DNA of 64,000 nt from Methanobrevibacter sp. V74. Its GTDB lineage: Archaea > Methanobacteriota > Methanobacteria > Methanobacteriales > Methanobacteriaceae. Position 1 is the first letter of the stretch. Each line of letters opens with the position of its first letter. Under the pieces are notes generated by a model, which searched no databases, was not told the DNA's origin, and was given only the letters and a program-made list of their open reading frames with translations. The position numbers were made by a program, and so were the translations under genes. Location of the stretch: positions 1 to 64,000 of the forward strand of contig NZ_CAUJAN010000004.1 of NCBI RefSeq assembly GCF_963082495.1. The letters run 5' to 3'. This document shows, piece after piece, positions 20,809-31,729 of the stretch.

Positions 20809-21228
20809 TTAAAGATCATTATATGCTTTATTAGCAGTTTTAAGTTTTTCCTTTGCAAAATCAATCCTACTGTCAACTTCATTTGATGGTTTATCTGCAT
20901 CAAGAGCGCTTTGAACATTTTCAATAGCTGAATTCGCCCTTGTTAACTCCAATTTAGCATCATTATAAATTTTAACATCATCAGCACCACCCGCATAGTA
21001 AGTGGCTTTAATACTATCAAACTTTGCAGATAAATTATTATATTCAGATTGCAACTGTGCAAGTTCATCATATTGAGTACCGGAAGATATTTCATTTGTA
21101 ATTCCGGTGGAAACAACACTATAACCTACATATGCAACTACAATAACTGTAGCAATTATCATAATAATTCCAACAACAGAAATTAACATGGAGGTGGATT
21201 TAAATAAGCTTAATCTAGATTTCCTCAT
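20809..21228 (-). CDS. Membrane-anchored coiled-coil protein
   Basis: 139 residues from ATG 21228 (GGGAT ribosome site). A basic N-terminus, one transmembrane helix (about 14-38) and an extracytoplasmic helical region with coiled-coil character follow. No family recognised. Convergent with rlmE. Confidence 0.65.
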   Translation of the reverse strand: MRKSRLSLFKSTSMLISVVGIIMIIATVIVVAYVGYSVVSTGITNEISSGTQYDELAQLQSEYNNLSAKFDSIKATYYAGGADDVKIYNDAKLELTRANSAIENVQSALDADKPSNEVDSRIDFAKEKLKTANKAYNDL

Positions 21229-21342
21229 ATTAATCCCAATAAATAAAAATTTATTTGTTATTACTATATCAATTAATAGTATATTAATGTTGCTTTTTAG
21301 GAAGTTCATGCAATATTTTTTAAGGTATGAACAATTAATATT

Positions 21343-23352
21343 ATGACAATGAACTCAACTAATAAAACTCAAACATCAACCGCAAAATTTGAAGAATTTT
21401 TCGCAACATCATATAAGGATGATGTATTTAAAATACTCGAAAAATATCCTGATGAGCGATCACTTACTGTAAACTATCAATCATTAGAAATGTTCGATCC
21501 TAATTTAGCGGATTTGTTAATTGAAAAACCTGAAGAGGTTATTGCATCTGCTCAAATAGCTATTAAAAATATTGATCCATTAGTTAAAGATGCAGAAATC
21601 AATATCCGTTTTGAAAATTTAACAAATGTAATTCCTTTAAAAACTCTTTTAAGCAAGTATATAGGAACATTTGTTTCTGCTGATGGAATTGTAAGGAAAA
21701 CTGATGAAATCAGACCACGTATTGAAACCGGTGTTTTTGAATGTAGAGGATGTATGAGATTGCACGAGGTTGAGCAAACTTCAGGAAATCGCATTATTGA
21801 ACCGTCATTATGTAGTGAATGCGGTGGAAGATCATTTAGATTACTTCAAGAAGAATCAAAATACATTGATACTCAAACTGCTAGGATGCAAGAACCTTTA
21901 GAGAATTTATCTGGAGGAACTGAACCTAAGCAGATGCTGATGGTTTTAGAAGATGATTTAGTAGATGAATTAAATCCGGGAGATAAAGTAAGAATAACTG
22001 GAACATTAAAAACATTCAGAGAGGAGAGAAGCGGTAAATTTAAAAATTATATTTATGTAAACCATATTGAACCTTTAGAACAGGAATTTGAAGAGTTACA
22101 GCTCTCTGAAGAGGATGAGGAAAAAATCATCGAATTATCGAAAGACCCTCATATTTATGACAAAATAATTAAATCAACTGCCCCATCCATTAGAGGATAT
22201 AGAGATGTTAAAGAAGCTATAGCTCTTCAATTATTTGGAGGAGCTGCAAAACAACTCGAAGATGAAACTAAATTAAGAGGAGACATCCACATTTTGATTG
22301 TTGGAGATCCAGGTATCGGTAAATCCCAAATATTGAAATATGTTTCAAGACTTGCCCCAAGAAGTATTTACACAAGCGGTAAAGGTACAACTGGTGCAGG
22401 ATTAACTGCAGCTGCAGTTAGAGACGAACTTGGCGGATGGTCTCTTGAAGCAGGTGCATTGGTACTTGGGGATCAGGGTAACGTATGTGTTGACGAATTG
22501 GATAAAATGAGGTCAGAAGATCGTTCAGCACTTCACGAAGCATTAGAACAACAAACTGTAAGTATTGCAAAAGCAGGAATTATGGCAACATTAAACTCAA
22601 GATGTTCTGTTCTTGCAGCAGCAAACCCTAAATTTGGAAGATTTGATCGCTATAAAGTTCTTGCAGAACAAATTGACTTACCAGCCCCAATCATTTCCCG
22701 TTTTGATTTAATCTTTGTTATTGAAGACAAACCAAGCAGAGAAGGAGATTCAAAATTAGCAGAGCATATTTTGAAAATACATAAAGAAAATACTGTTGAA
22801 TATGAAATCGAACCAGATTTACTTAGAAAATATATTGCATATGCTCGTAAAAACATCAAACCCCACTTAACTGATGAAGCTAACGAAGTTTTAAGAGAGT
22901 TCTATGTAAATACAAGAAATAGCAATTCTGAAGAACAAGGCCCAGTTCCAATCACTGCAAGACAATTAGAAGCTATCATTCGTTTATCAGAAGCCAGCGC
23001 TAAAATTAAACTTAAAGAAACTGTTGACAAAGAAGATGCTGAAAAAGCTGTTAGATTGCAAATGGCATGTCTTAAAGAAGTTGGAGTAGACCCCGAAACT
23101 GGTGAAATGGATGTGGATATTGTTGGTGGGGGAACACCAAAATCTGACAGAGATAAAATCCAAAGAGTAACTGAAGAAATCAAAAATCTTGAAGAGGAAT
23201 ATGCTGGACAAGCTCCATTAAACGTGTTACTGTCAAATATGAGTGAAAAATATGGAATAAGTGAAGATAAAACTGAACAAATTGTTAAAAACCTTGTTCA
23301 AAAAGGAGTTATCTATCAGCCAACCAATGGATACTTTAGGCGTGTTGTCTAA
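21343..23352 (+). CDS. mcm: MCM replicative helicase
   Basis: Archaeal replicative DNA helicase, 669 residues. The N-terminal domain has a zinc site (CRGC about 133-136 and CSEC about 157-160). The AAA+ module has Walker [10 protein letters not shown] (about 321-329), Walker B CVDELDKM and the SRFDLIF arginine finger. A C-terminal winged helix follows. No intein is inserted. Upstream lies a short divergent spacer with AT-rich promoter sequence. Confidence 0.97.
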   Translation: MTMNSTNKTQTSTAKFEEFFATSYKDDVFKILEKYPDERSLTVNYQSLEMFDPNLADLLIEKPEEVIASAQIAIKNIDPLVKDAEINIRFENLTNVIPLKTLLSKYIGTFVSADGIVRKTDEIRPRIETGVFECRGCMRLHEVEQTSGNRIIEPSLCSECGGRSFRLLQEESKYIDTQTARMQEPLENLSGGTEPKQMLMVLEDDLVDELNPGDKVRITGTLKTFREERSGKFKNYIYVNHIEPLEQEFEELQLSEEDEEKIIELSKDPHIYDKIIKSTAPSIRGYRDVKEAIALQLFGGAAKQLEDETKLRGDIHILIVGDPGIGKSQILKYVSRLAPRSIYTSGKGTTGAGLTAAAVRDELGGWSLEAGALVLGDQGNVCVDELDKMRSEDRSALHEALEQQTVSIAKAGIMATLNSRCSVLAAANPKFGRFDRYKVLAEQIDLPAPIISRFDLIFVIEDKPSREGDSKLAEHILKIHKENTVEYEIEPDLLRKYIAYARKNIKPHLTDEANEVLREFYVNTRNSNSEEQGPVPITARQLEAIIRLSEASAKIKLKETVDKEDAEKAVRLQMACLKEVGVDPETGEMDVDIVGGGTPKSDRDKIQRVTEEIKNLEEEYAGQAPLNVLLSNMSEKYGISEDKTEQIVKNLVQKGVIYQPTNGYFRRVV

Positions 23353-23467
23353 ATTATTCAATTTTTATTTTTATTTGGAAATTTTCCAAAATAACAATAC
23401 ATTAATAAATGATTAAATTTAAAATTAGTGTATTATACTTATACTAATTTTATTAGGAGAGATAATT

Positions 23468-23875
23468 ATGGATAAATACGAAGATTTATTAGACAGAGCA
23501 ATAGACCAATTACCTCCTGAAGTATTTGAACACAAAAGATTCAAAATTCCTAAAGCTTATTCAGATATCCAAGGTAATAGAACATTTATTAAAAACTTTA
23601 AAGATGTTTCAGAAGGTTTAAGTAGAGACCCTCAACATTTATTAAAATTCTTAATGAGAGAATTAGGTACTGCAGGAAATATTGAAGGTCAAAGAGCAAT
23701 TTTACAAGGAAAATTTACTCATTACTTGATTAATGAGAGAATTGAAGACTATGTAGACAAATATGTTATTTGTCATGAATGTAACAGACCAGATACCAAA
23801 ATTATCAGAGAAGGTAGAATATTCTTACTTAAATGTGCTGCATGCGGTGCAACAGCTCCTTTAAAAACTTTATAA
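23468..23875 (+). CDS. Translation initiation factor aIF2 beta subunit
   Basis: 135 residues, the normal archaeal length. It belongs to the heterotrimer that delivers initiator tRNA to the small ribosomal subunit. N-terminal helix ([15 protein letters not shown]), central alpha/beta domain and C-terminal C2-C2 zinc ribbon (CHEC, CAACG). AGGAGAG ribosome site upstream of ATG 23468. Confidence 0.96.
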   Translation: MDKYEDLLDRAIDQLPPEVFEHKRFKIPKAYSDIQGNRTFIKNFKDVSEGLSRDPQHLLKFLMRELGTAGNIEGQRAILQGKFTHYLINERIEDYVDKYVICHECNRPDTKIIREGRIFLLKCAACGATAPLKTL

Positions 23876-23908
23876 TTCTACTTTTTTTTACTTATTTTTT
23901 CAGATATT

Positions 23909-24952
23909 ATGTTTTGTCCAGAGTGCGGAAGTACTGATAAAGAAATGGTTGGTGACATCTGCATAGGCTGTTTTTTAAAAAAATTTCAGATGATTGAAAT
24001 AGCGAAACGTATTGAAGTTCAAATCTGCAGCCATTGCAATAGCAAACTTGAAGAAGGGAAATGGGGGGAAGAAAACATTCCCGAAGAAGAAATTATTTAT
24101 CGTGCACTTGAGAGGAACATTAAAATCGCTGATGAAGTTGAAAACGAAATCATAAACCTTGAAATTGATCAGATTAAAGGCACAATAGCTTCTTGTTATG
24201 TTGAGGTTATTGGTGAAGTTCATGGAACTCAAATTGAAGAAACTCATGAAAGTGAAGTTAAAATCCTAAAAACAGTTTGTCCAACATGCAGCAAAATGCA
24301 GTCAGGATACTATGAAACTGTTATTCAATTTAGAGCTGATTCAAGAGAAATAAAACCTGAAGAATATGGAAAAGCTGATGAGATTGTTGAGAGAACTTTA
24401 ATTAAACAATCAAAAAGCGATAAATTAGCATACTGTCCGCAAATAGCTAAGCTAAAAGAAGGTTATGATTACTACATTGGTTCCTTCAAATCAGGAAAAA
24501 AAGTTGCTGAAGCATTGACTGAAGAGTTTGGAGGAATCGTTAAAGAGTCTCCGAGACTTATAAGTGAGGACAAATCAACAGGTAAAGGATTGTACAGAAT
24601 TTGGATTTCAGTTAGAATTCCTGAATTTGAAATAGATGATTTTGTAAAATATGAAGATAAAATAATCAGGATAAATAGCATCAGTAAAAATAGTGTTTTA
24701 GGAGTAGATATCTCCACACACAAAAAGCATAATATTCCTATGAAAAATATGGAAGACATTAAACTTGTTAAAAAGTCATCGGAAATAGGAACTACAACAG
24801 TCATATCAAAATCTCCTCAATTCATACAAATTCTAGACCCTCTCGATTATTCAGCTGTGGATTTGAATATGTGTGAGGAATATGAAAAATTAGATGTTGG
24901 AGAAGAAGTGAAACTTATCAGAATTGATAGCTACGTTTATTTATTAATTTAA
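23909..24952 (+). CDS. NMD3-family ribosome biogenesis protein
   Basis: Archaeal homologue of eukaryotic NMD3, the 60S subunit export adaptor; in archaea it presumably acts in large-subunit assembly. 347 residues with N-terminal paired CxxC knuckles (CPECG, CIGC, CSHCN, CPTC) and the family core. Lies between aIF2-beta and tyrS in a translation gene cluster. Confidence 0.9.
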   Translation: MFCPECGSTDKEMVGDICIGCFLKKFQMIEIAKRIEVQICSHCNSKLEEGKWGEENIPEEEIIYRALERNIKIADEVENEIINLEIDQIKGTIASCYVEVIGEVHGTQIEETHESEVKILKTVCPTCSKMQSGYYETVIQFRADSREIKPEEYGKADEIVERTLIKQSKSDKLAYCPQIAKLKEGYDYYIGSFKSGKKVAEALTEEFGGIVKESPRLISEDKSTGKGLYRIWISVRIPEFEIDDFVKYEDKIIRINSISKNSVLGVDISTHKKHNIPMKNMEDIKLVKKSSEIGTTTVISKSPQFIQILDPLDYSAVDLNMCEEYEKLDVGEEVKLIRIDSYVYLLI

Positions 24953-24960
24953 GTGATAAC

Positions 24961-25923
24961 ATGAATATTGAAGAAAAGATTCAATTGATTGAAGAAGGAA
25001 CTCTGGAAGTTATAGATGCAGAAGAATTGAAAGAAGTGCTTAAAAAAAAACAGCCTATAGCTTACACCGGTTATGAACCTTCAGGTAAAATTCATTTAGG
25101 ACATGCAGTAACGGTACAAAAATTAAAACAATTACAAAAGTTAGGTTTTAAAATTAAAATCCTTTTAGCAGATTACCATGCATTTTTAAACGGAAAAGGA
25201 AGTGTTGAAGAAATTGCAGAAACTGCTGAGTACAACAAAAAATGTTTCCAGGCGTTAGGTCTTGATGAAACAACAGAATATGTTTACGGTTCCTCATTCC
25301 AATTGAAACCTGACTACACTGATAAAGTTTATAAATTAGCTACTATGACTACTTTAAAAAGAGCAAGAAGAAGTATGGATCAAGTAAGTCGTGCAGACGA
25401 CAATCCTAAAGTAGCAAGTGTAGTTTATCCTATTATGCAAACTGTTGATATGAGTGCTCTTGAAGTGGACATTGCACTTGGGGGAATGGAACAGAGAAAA
25501 ATCCAAATGCTAGCACGTGAAAACTTAGAAAAAATAGGTGAAAATGTGCCTGTTTGTATCCACACACCATTATTACATGGCCTTGACGGTGATGCTAAAA
25601 TGTCTTCAAGTAAAGGAAACTATATCGCTGTAGACGATAGCGTTGAAGAAATATCTAAAAAAATCAACAAAAGTTACTGCCCGCAAGGAGAAATTGAAGG
25701 AAATTCGATGATTGAAATCGCAAAAACCTTTGTTTTTCCAAATCAAGATACTTTATTAATTAAAAGACCTGAAAAATTCGGTGGAGACATTGAATTAACA
25801 CATGATGAGTTGATTAAGGACTTTAGTGAAGGTAATTTACATCCAATGGATTTGAAAAATGGAATTAAGGATTTCTTAATTGAATTCTTTGCTCCGGTAA
25901 GAAAGTACATGGAGGAAAATTAA
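24961..25923 (+). CDS. tyrS: Tyrosyl-tRNA synthetase
   Basis: Class I aminoacyl-tRNA synthetase of archaeal type, 320 residues. HIGH-type signature HLGHA (about 46-50), KMSSSKGNY as the KMSKS loop, and the tyrosine pocket region. GTGATA ribosome site, 8 bases after nmd3. Followed directly by a 70-residue gene. Confidence 0.96.
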   Translation: MNIEEKIQLIEEGTLEVIDAEELKEVLKKKQPIAYTGYEPSGKIHLGHAVTVQKLKQLQKLGFKIKILLADYHAFLNGKGSVEEIAETAEYNKKCFQALGLDETTEYVYGSSFQLKPDYTDKVYKLATMTTLKRARRSMDQVSRADDNPKVASVVYPIMQTVDMSALEVDIALGGMEQRKIQMLARENLEKIGENVPVCIHTPLLHGLDGDAKMSSSKGNYIAVDDSVEEISKKINKSYCPQGEIEGNSMIEIAKTFVFPNQDTLLIKRPEKFGGDIELTHDELIKDFSEGNLHPMDLKNGIKDFLIEFFAPVRKYMEEN

Positions 25924-26136
25924 ATGGTTGAAGAGAAAGAAGAATTTGAAATGGGTTTGCCTAATGGTGTTGGCGAACAAATGCTTGCTCATGCATTTGA
26001 AAAGTTTGACATTAAACTAGAACAAACTGAATTTGGTCCAAAAATTATTGGGGAATATGAAGAGCTTGTAAAAGTTAGAGAGTTTTTAGAAAACGCCATT
26101 CGTGAAAGATTAGAAGAATTAGAAGGGAAAAAATAA
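25924..26136 (+). CDS. Conserved small protein after tyrS
   Basis: 70 residues, acidic, single compact alpha/beta domain; starts at the base after the tyrS stop, so it is translated with it. Pattern MGLPNGVGEQMLAHAFEKF then EFGPKIIGEYEELVKVREFL. Family not recognised with certainty. Real coding is supported by spacing and the terminator after it. Confidence 0.7.
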   Translation: MVEEKEEFEMGLPNGVGEQMLAHAFEKFDIKLEQTEFGPKIIGEYEELVKVREFLENAIRERLEELEGKK

Positions 26137-26150
26137 TTCCCTTTATTTTT
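26123..26150 (+). terminator. Terminator after the tyrS operon
   Basis: Stem aaggga/tccctt with an A/T loop, overlapping the stop codon and followed by a T-rich tract; convergent with tmk. Confidence 0.65.
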
Positions 26151-26152
26151 AA

Positions 26153-26731
26153 TTATAGTATGCAATCGGGACAGATTCCAAGATATGGTGCTACTGCTTT
26201 TTTTATATCCGAAGATACTTTGTTTACTCCATTATTTGCATCAATTATTTGATGTTCATAATTTTCAATCAGTTTTAGGTAATTTTCCTTAACATTATTT
26301 AAAAATTCTTCATTTTCAAAAGTATCCCTACCAGAAGTTCTTGCAACGGATTTTTTAACATCCAAATCAAGAAGCAACAATAAATCAGGTTTTTTAGCAT
26401 ATTTGTTTAAAACTTCAATCCAATCGGCAGGTTCCTGATAAGCTAAACTTGAAATAAATGACCTATCTGAAATAATTATTTTTGATTCATCATTTAATTT
26501 ATCCCCCATCAGCATTCTGTCTGCTGCAAAAAGTAAACCTAGGGTTTTTTGAACTCTGTCAGTTGTTGCATCAGGGCGTTGCAGAATCTTTCTAATAAGT
26601 TTTCCAACTTCTGAATCAGTCGGTTCAATTAATGTTTCTACTCTGAATCCATTTGCTTCAAGCCATTCTTTTAATAATTGGATTTGAGTAGATTTACCAG
26701 CTCCATCAATTCCCTCAAATACTATATACAT
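26153..26731 (-). CDS. tmk: Thymidylate kinase
   Basis: Phosphorylates dTMP to dTDP. P-loop EGIDGAGKST (residues 5-14), DRSFISSLAYQ, and a short LID. 192 residues, typical. Convergent with the tyrS cluster. Confidence 0.95.
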   Translation of the reverse strand: MYIVFEGIDGAGKSTQIQLLKEWLEANGFRVETLIEPTDSEVGKLIRKILQRPDATTDRVQKTLGLLFAADRMLMGDKLNDESKIIISDRSFISSLAYQEPADWIEVLNKYAKKPDLLLLLDLDVKKSVARTSGRDTFENEEFLNNVKENYLKLIENYEHQIIDANNGVNKVSSDIKKAVAPYLGICPDCIL

Positions 26732-26811
26732 AAAATAGATTATGTTTTAATTTAATATATAATTAAGTACAAAAACTTAAATGAACAAATCAATCAGGGT
26801 GTAGAAATAAA

Positions 26812-29313
26812 ATGGTTTTAAAAGAATTATTAGCTCCGGCAGGGTCTTATGATGTATTAGTGGTTGCAGTTAATGCGGGAGCTGATGCAGTTTACATTGC
26901 AAGCCAACAATATGGTGCTAGAGCATATGCTAAGAATTTCACAATAGAAGAAATTGAAAAAGCAGTTAACTACGCTCATCTAAATGGCAGCAAAGTCCAT
27001 GTAACTGTAAACACATTAATAAACAATTTTGAAGTTGTTGATGTGTTAAAATACTTATTTAAATTATATCAAATTGGAGTGGATGCAGTTATTGTACAGG
27101 ATTTAGGATTAATTTGGCTTTTAAAGACATTTATTCCGGATTTGGAAGTTCATGCATCAACACAAATGGGATTGAATAATTATTCCTCAATAAAATGGGC
27201 CAGTAAGAACAATATTAAAAGAGTGGTTCTTCCAAGAGAAGTCACACTTGATGAAATCAGAAACACCAAAAACCAACTTGAAAAAGACCATATTGACATG
27301 GATATTGAAGTATTTGGACATGGCGCATTATGCTATTGTGTTAGTGGAAAATGCTACATGTCCTCATACAACAGTGGAAGAAGCGGCAATCGTGGAGCTT
27401 GCGCCCAACCATGCAGGCGAGAATATCGTCTAAAATACAGAGGATACAATATTGGAAATGGTTATTTATTATCTACACATGACCTTGCAACATATAATCA
27501 CCTAACTGATATTTCAGATGCAGGAGTTAAATCCTTAAAGCTTGAAGGCCGTATGAAATCAAAAGACTACATCGGAACAATTGTTAACAGTTACAGAAAC
27601 ATAATTGATGGAAATTCAGGAGATTATAAAAAAGACCTGCACCTTGTTTTCAATCGTCAATTTACCGAAGGATATATGCTGGGGGATAAACCTGGAGAGG
27701 TAATGGGAAGAGGCCATTCTGGTCATGAAGGATTATATATCGGAGATATTGTAAACATTGAAGACACTAAAGTTACAATTGAAATTAAAAACAAAGAAAT
27801 TCCAATTATTTTAGAACCAGGAGATGGAATTGCTTTTAAATACAATGGAAAAATCAAAGGGATATATTTAGAAAACATCATAAAACAAGATGAAAATGAA
27901 ATAATCATAGACACTACACGTCTTGTTAAAGTTGGAACTGAAGTATTCATTAGCTATTCTAAATCAACCCACGAATATTTAAAGCAGTTTGAAAAAGAAA
28001 CAATTAAAAACAATGTTGCTATTGAATTGTCCCTTACTTGGGATGAGGATTTAAACCTTTATACTAAGGTCGAATTTCACCTTGATGATGAATTAATTAA
28101 TTTCAGACATAAAACACTTGATAAATTTGAAAAAGCTAAAAACAAGCCATTGACTGAAGAGGTAATGGAAAAACAATTGAAAAGGACAGGCAACACCCCA
28201 TTTTATATTGGAAATATCCGATTTAACAATATGCCCAATGATATTTTCATACCCTTAGGTGAAATTAATCAGATAAGGCGCGAAATCCTAGATACTGCAA
28301 CTGAATTATTATTAAATCACTACACACCTAATAAAAAATCCATAAAGGCGGTTCGTAAAGATTTAACTAAATTTTTCAAAGATTATACTGAAAATCCCGG
28401 CAAAATTAAAAAGAAAACTCCGAAATTATCAATATTTATCGATGATATCGCACAAATCAGATCCGCTTCTGGTTTTGATTTGAAAAGAATTTATTTTGAT
28501 GGCAATTGTCACTATAACAACCCTGAAGATTACTTTGAAAATATAAAAGAAACTTTAAAGAAAGGCAGTTTGATGGCGGCTCCAACAGAATTCGTTTGGG
28601 TTTTATCCTCCTTCATAACACAAGAAGACGCCGTTAAATGTAGTGAAATCATTAAGGAACTTGAAAATGAAGGAATCATTGTTTCTGTAATGGGGGATTT
28701 TCCAGGTATGAATGACCTATTTGACTGTCCAATTTATGGAAATCACAATTTGAATGTTTGGAATAGTTTCTGTGTGCATAATCTGAATGCATCCAATTTT
28801 AAATCATTAATCTTATCATCTGAACTTTCAGGTGAGGAAATCAAGCAAATCGTGCTTAAAAATCATGACAAGAATATTGATTTGGAAATGATTGTTAATG
28901 GAAACTTGGAAGTGATTGTAAGTAAGGACGATTTCACCAATTTAAATGATGGAAAAGATTTCATTATTTCAAATGATTCTGATTATGCAACTTTAGAAGA
29001 TAAAAAAAGAAAAAAATTCAAATATAAAGTATTCTTTGACTATAACCGACAAAGCCATATTATCAACAAGGATTGTTTATGTTTAATTGAAGAGATGAAT
29101 GAAATTAAAGAAATGGGTCTTGACTGTTTAATTTTAGATTGCAGATACTCAAATGAGAAATATACTTCTCAAATCTTATCAATTTATACTGAAAGTCTTA
29201 AAAATAAAGACCCAGAGGAATTAAGTAAATATAAATACCAAATTATGGATTTCTCACAATCCTACATTAACAAAGGCAATTATATTGAGGGCAGATTACA
29301 TGAGAATTCCTGA
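26812..29313 (+). CDS. U32-family peptidase-like protein 1
   Basis: Large (833 residues) U32 protein. The N-terminal catalytic-type domain carries LLAPAGSYDVL at the start and the cysteine block GALCYCVSGKCYMSSYNSG...CAQPC (about 175-205). A C-terminal region of DUF3656 type follows. Bacterial relatives TrhP and RlhA are prephenate-dependent RNA hydroxylation factors, so an RNA-modification role is more likely than proteolysis; that is family knowledge, not shown here. Its end overlaps the next gene by 14 bases. Confidence 0.9.
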   Translation: MVLKELLAPAGSYDVLVVAVNAGADAVYIASQQYGARAYAKNFTIEEIEKAVNYAHLNGSKVHVTVNTLINNFEVVDVLKYLFKLYQIGVDAVIVQDLGLIWLLKTFIPDLEVHASTQMGLNNYSSIKWASKNNIKRVVLPREVTLDEIRNTKNQLEKDHIDMDIEVFGHGALCYCVSGKCYMSSYNSGRSGNRGACAQPCRREYRLKYRGYNIGNGYLLSTHDLATYNHLTDISDAGVKSLKLEGRMKSKDYIGTIVNSYRNIIDGNSGDYKKDLHLVFNRQFTEGYMLGDKPGEVMGRGHSGHEGLYIGDIVNIEDTKVTIEIKNKEIPIILEPGDGIAFKYNGKIKGIYLENIIKQDENEIIIDTTRLVKVGTEVFISYSKSTHEYLKQFEKETIKNNVAIELSLTWDEDLNLYTKVEFHLDDELINFRHKTLDKFEKAKNKPLTEEVMEKQLKRTGNTPFYIGNIRFNNMPNDIFIPLGEINQIRREILDTATELLLNHYTPNKKSIKAVRKDLTKFFKDYTENPGKIKKKTPKLSIFIDDIAQIRSASGFDLKRIYFDGNCHYNNPEDYFENIKETLKKGSLMAAPTEFVWVLSSFITQEDAVKCSEIIKELENEGIIVSVMGDFPGMNDLFDCPIYGNHNLNVWNSFCVHNLNASNFKSLILSSELSGEEIKQIVLKNHDKNIDLEMIVNGNLEVIVSKDDFTNLNDGKDFIISNDSDYATLEDKKRKKFKYKVFFDYNRQSHIINKDCLCLIEEMNEIKEMGLDCLILDCRYSNEKYTSQILSIYTESLKNKDPEELSKYKYQIMDFSQSYINKGNYIEGRLHENS

Positions 29314-31717
29314 ATTACTTGCGCCTGTTGGGTCAATGGATCATCTAAAAGTTGCGATTAATGCCGGTGCCAGTGCAGTTTATCTATCTGGAAAGAATTA
29401 TGGTGCCCGCAAATACGCGACTAACTTCACATTAGATGAAATTGAGGAAGCAGTAAACATGGCACATATGCATAATGTTAAAGTTTATGTTACTGTCAAT
29501 ACATTAATTAAGGAAGACGAACTTGAAAATGTTATAAACTATTTAGCCAAGCTATATGCAATGGGGACAGATGCTGTTTTGGTACAGGACTTAGGATTAG
29601 TTGAGCTGATCAGAAAACACTTACCAAATTTGAAAATTCATGCTTCAACACAAATGACTTGTGAAAATCAGCTTAAAATAGATTATCTTGAAAGTAAAGG
29701 AATTAAAAGAGTTGTTCTTCCAAGAGAAATGAGAAAAGAAGAAATTGAAAATCTTAAAACAAATATGGAACTTGAAATTTTCGTTCATGGAGCATTATGT
29801 TATTCCTATTCCGGACAATGTCTAATGAGTAGTTTTAAAGGTGGAAGAAGCGGAAACAGAGGAACCTGCGCCCAACCTTGCCGTCAAAAATACCTAATTG
29901 AAGGTATGAAAAAACAAGATTATTACTTATCTCCAAGTGATTTGAACCTGTTTAACCATCTAAAAGAGATTGCTGAGTTAGATATTCGCTGCATTAAAAT
30001 TGAAGGAAGAATGAGGTCAAAGGAATACTTGACTATTGTTGTAAGCAATTATAGAAAGGCATTGAATAGATTAAAAAGTGGAAAAGAAAGCACTTCTGAA
30101 GAAATTAATTTGGTATTTAATAGAGGATTTAATGAAGGGCAATTTCTAAATAAATCTAAAAGAAGCATACGTGCAGGCCATATCGGTTTAAAAATAGGTC
30201 GTGTAATTAAAAGCAGTGAAAATCAACTTGCAATACGTATGAATGATCATATCAAAACTATGCCTGAGAAAGGGGACGGATTACTGATAGTTAAAAATAA
30301 TGACGATTATGGTTTTGAGATATCACAAGATCCCCTAATAACAACCTTGAATCATTTCCAAAAAGGTAAAAATAAACCTGTAAAAGACCTGACCCGTAAG
30401 AATAAAGTGCTGATTGTTAAAAAAGTATGGCAAAATAAAAAGGCAGACTTTAATTTAAATGAATCTGATGTATACCTAACAAAGAAAAACAATTTATCGA
30501 AAAAAGTTAAAGAAATTGAGAATAAAGGTTCAAGTTATGTCAAATCAAAATTGATGCTGACGTTTTCTATAAGAAATAAATATCCTGTCCTGAAAGCAAG
30601 ATTGACCCTTGCAAACCACAAAGAAGTGACTTGTGAAGTTATGGGAAATACACCATTTGAAAAACCTTTAAAAAAGAGCATCAGTCAAGATACAATTAAA
30701 AACCAATTATTAAAAATGGATAAATATCCATTTGAAATTGCACAAATCAATATTAACTATGATGGAACATTATTCATCCCAATTAGTAAAATTAATAAAC
30801 TTAGAAGAAATTTATTTGAAAAATTAGAAAATGAAGTAATCGACTCATATAAACATGAACCAGAGACCATTAGATTAAATAAAAAGGAAATCAATCAAAA
30901 AGAAGCAGAAATTAATTTTTCATTCTATACCAATAATTTAAAGCACCTGGAAAACATCACAGGAGTTAAAAGAGTTTATCTGGAAATTCCACCCCAAGAT
31001 GATTCATTATCCCTTGAAAATGGAAACTATAACATTAATTACATTGTAAATTTTATTAAAAAAGCTATTGAAATTGCAAATGGTAAAAATTATGAATTGA
31101 TTTGGAAATGGCCGGATATTGCTCACGATAAACTTATTAAAGCATTGAATAAAGTAAGAGGAATATTAAACAAAATGCACTACACCATTCCAATCATGAG
31201 CAATTCCTTTAATGGAGAATATGCTTCCTACTCAATGAACATTGCAAATAATTACTCAATCAACAGTCTTGAGAACTATAAAATATTAACAGTTTCACCA
31301 GAACTTCGCAAAAAAGATTATGAAGAGATTATCAAATATTGCATGAACCCCAATAAAGTTGAAATACTGGTTCATGGACGTGTTGAGTTAATGAAAACAC
31401 GATATCCGATTTTATATGGAAATGAAAGTAAAAGAGATTATAAAAATTATTTAATTGATGAAAAAAAGAACAAGCATCCAATTCATAAAAGTATTTCATC
31501 AGAAGAATTGATTATCTTCAATGAACGGGACCTATCACTTATAGACGAAATAGATCACTTGAAAAATCTTGGTTATTGCAATTTCTCAATAGATGGAAGA
31601 TATAGGAAGGATTCTTATTATAAAATAGTAAATATCTATCAGGAAGCATTAACTGGGAATATCCTCAAACAAGAATTAGAAAAATATTCCCCAAAAAATA
31701 CACCAGCCAATTATTAA
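29300..31717 (+). CDS. U32-family peptidase-like protein 2
   Basis: Tandem paralogue of the preceding gene with the same layout: LLAPVGSMDHL start and cysteine block GALCYSYSGQCLMSSF...CAQPC. 805 residues from ATG 29300, which lies inside the end of the first gene (14-base overlap, coupled translation). The C-terminal halves have diverged much more than the N-terminal halves, suggesting different targets. Confidence 0.9.
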   Translation: MRIPELLAPVGSMDHLKVAINAGASAVYLSGKNYGARKYATNFTLDEIEEAVNMAHMHNVKVYVTVNTLIKEDELENVINYLAKLYAMGTDAVLVQDLGLVELIRKHLPNLKIHASTQMTCENQLKIDYLESKGIKRVVLPREMRKEEIENLKTNMELEIFVHGALCYSYSGQCLMSSFKGGRSGNRGTCAQPCRQKYLIEGMKKQDYYLSPSDLNLFNHLKEIAELDIRCIKIEGRMRSKEYLTIVVSNYRKALNRLKSGKESTSEEINLVFNRGFNEGQFLNKSKRSIRAGHIGLKIGRVIKSSENQLAIRMNDHIKTMPEKGDGLLIVKNNDDYGFEISQDPLITTLNHFQKGKNKPVKDLTRKNKVLIVKKVWQNKKADFNLNESDVYLTKKNNLSKKVKEIENKGSSYVKSKLMLTFSIRNKYPVLKARLTLANHKEVTCEVMGNTPFEKPLKKSISQDTIKNQLLKMDKYPFEIAQININYDGTLFIPISKINKLRRNLFEKLENEVIDSYKHEPETIRLNKKEINQKEAEINFSFYTNNLKHLENITGVKRVYLEIPPQDDSLSLENGNYNINYIVNFIKKAIEIANGKNYELIWKWPDIAHDKLIKALNKVRGILNKMHYTIPIMSNSFNGEYASYSMNIANNYSINSLENYKILTVSPELRKKDYEEIIKYCMNPNKVEILVHGRVELMKTRYPILYGNESKRDYKNYLIDEKKNKHPIHKSISSEELIIFNERDLSLIDEIDHLKNLGYCNFSIDGRYRKDSYYKIVNIYQEALTGNILKQELEKYSPKNTPANY

Positions 31718-31729
31718 GTCAGATAATAT

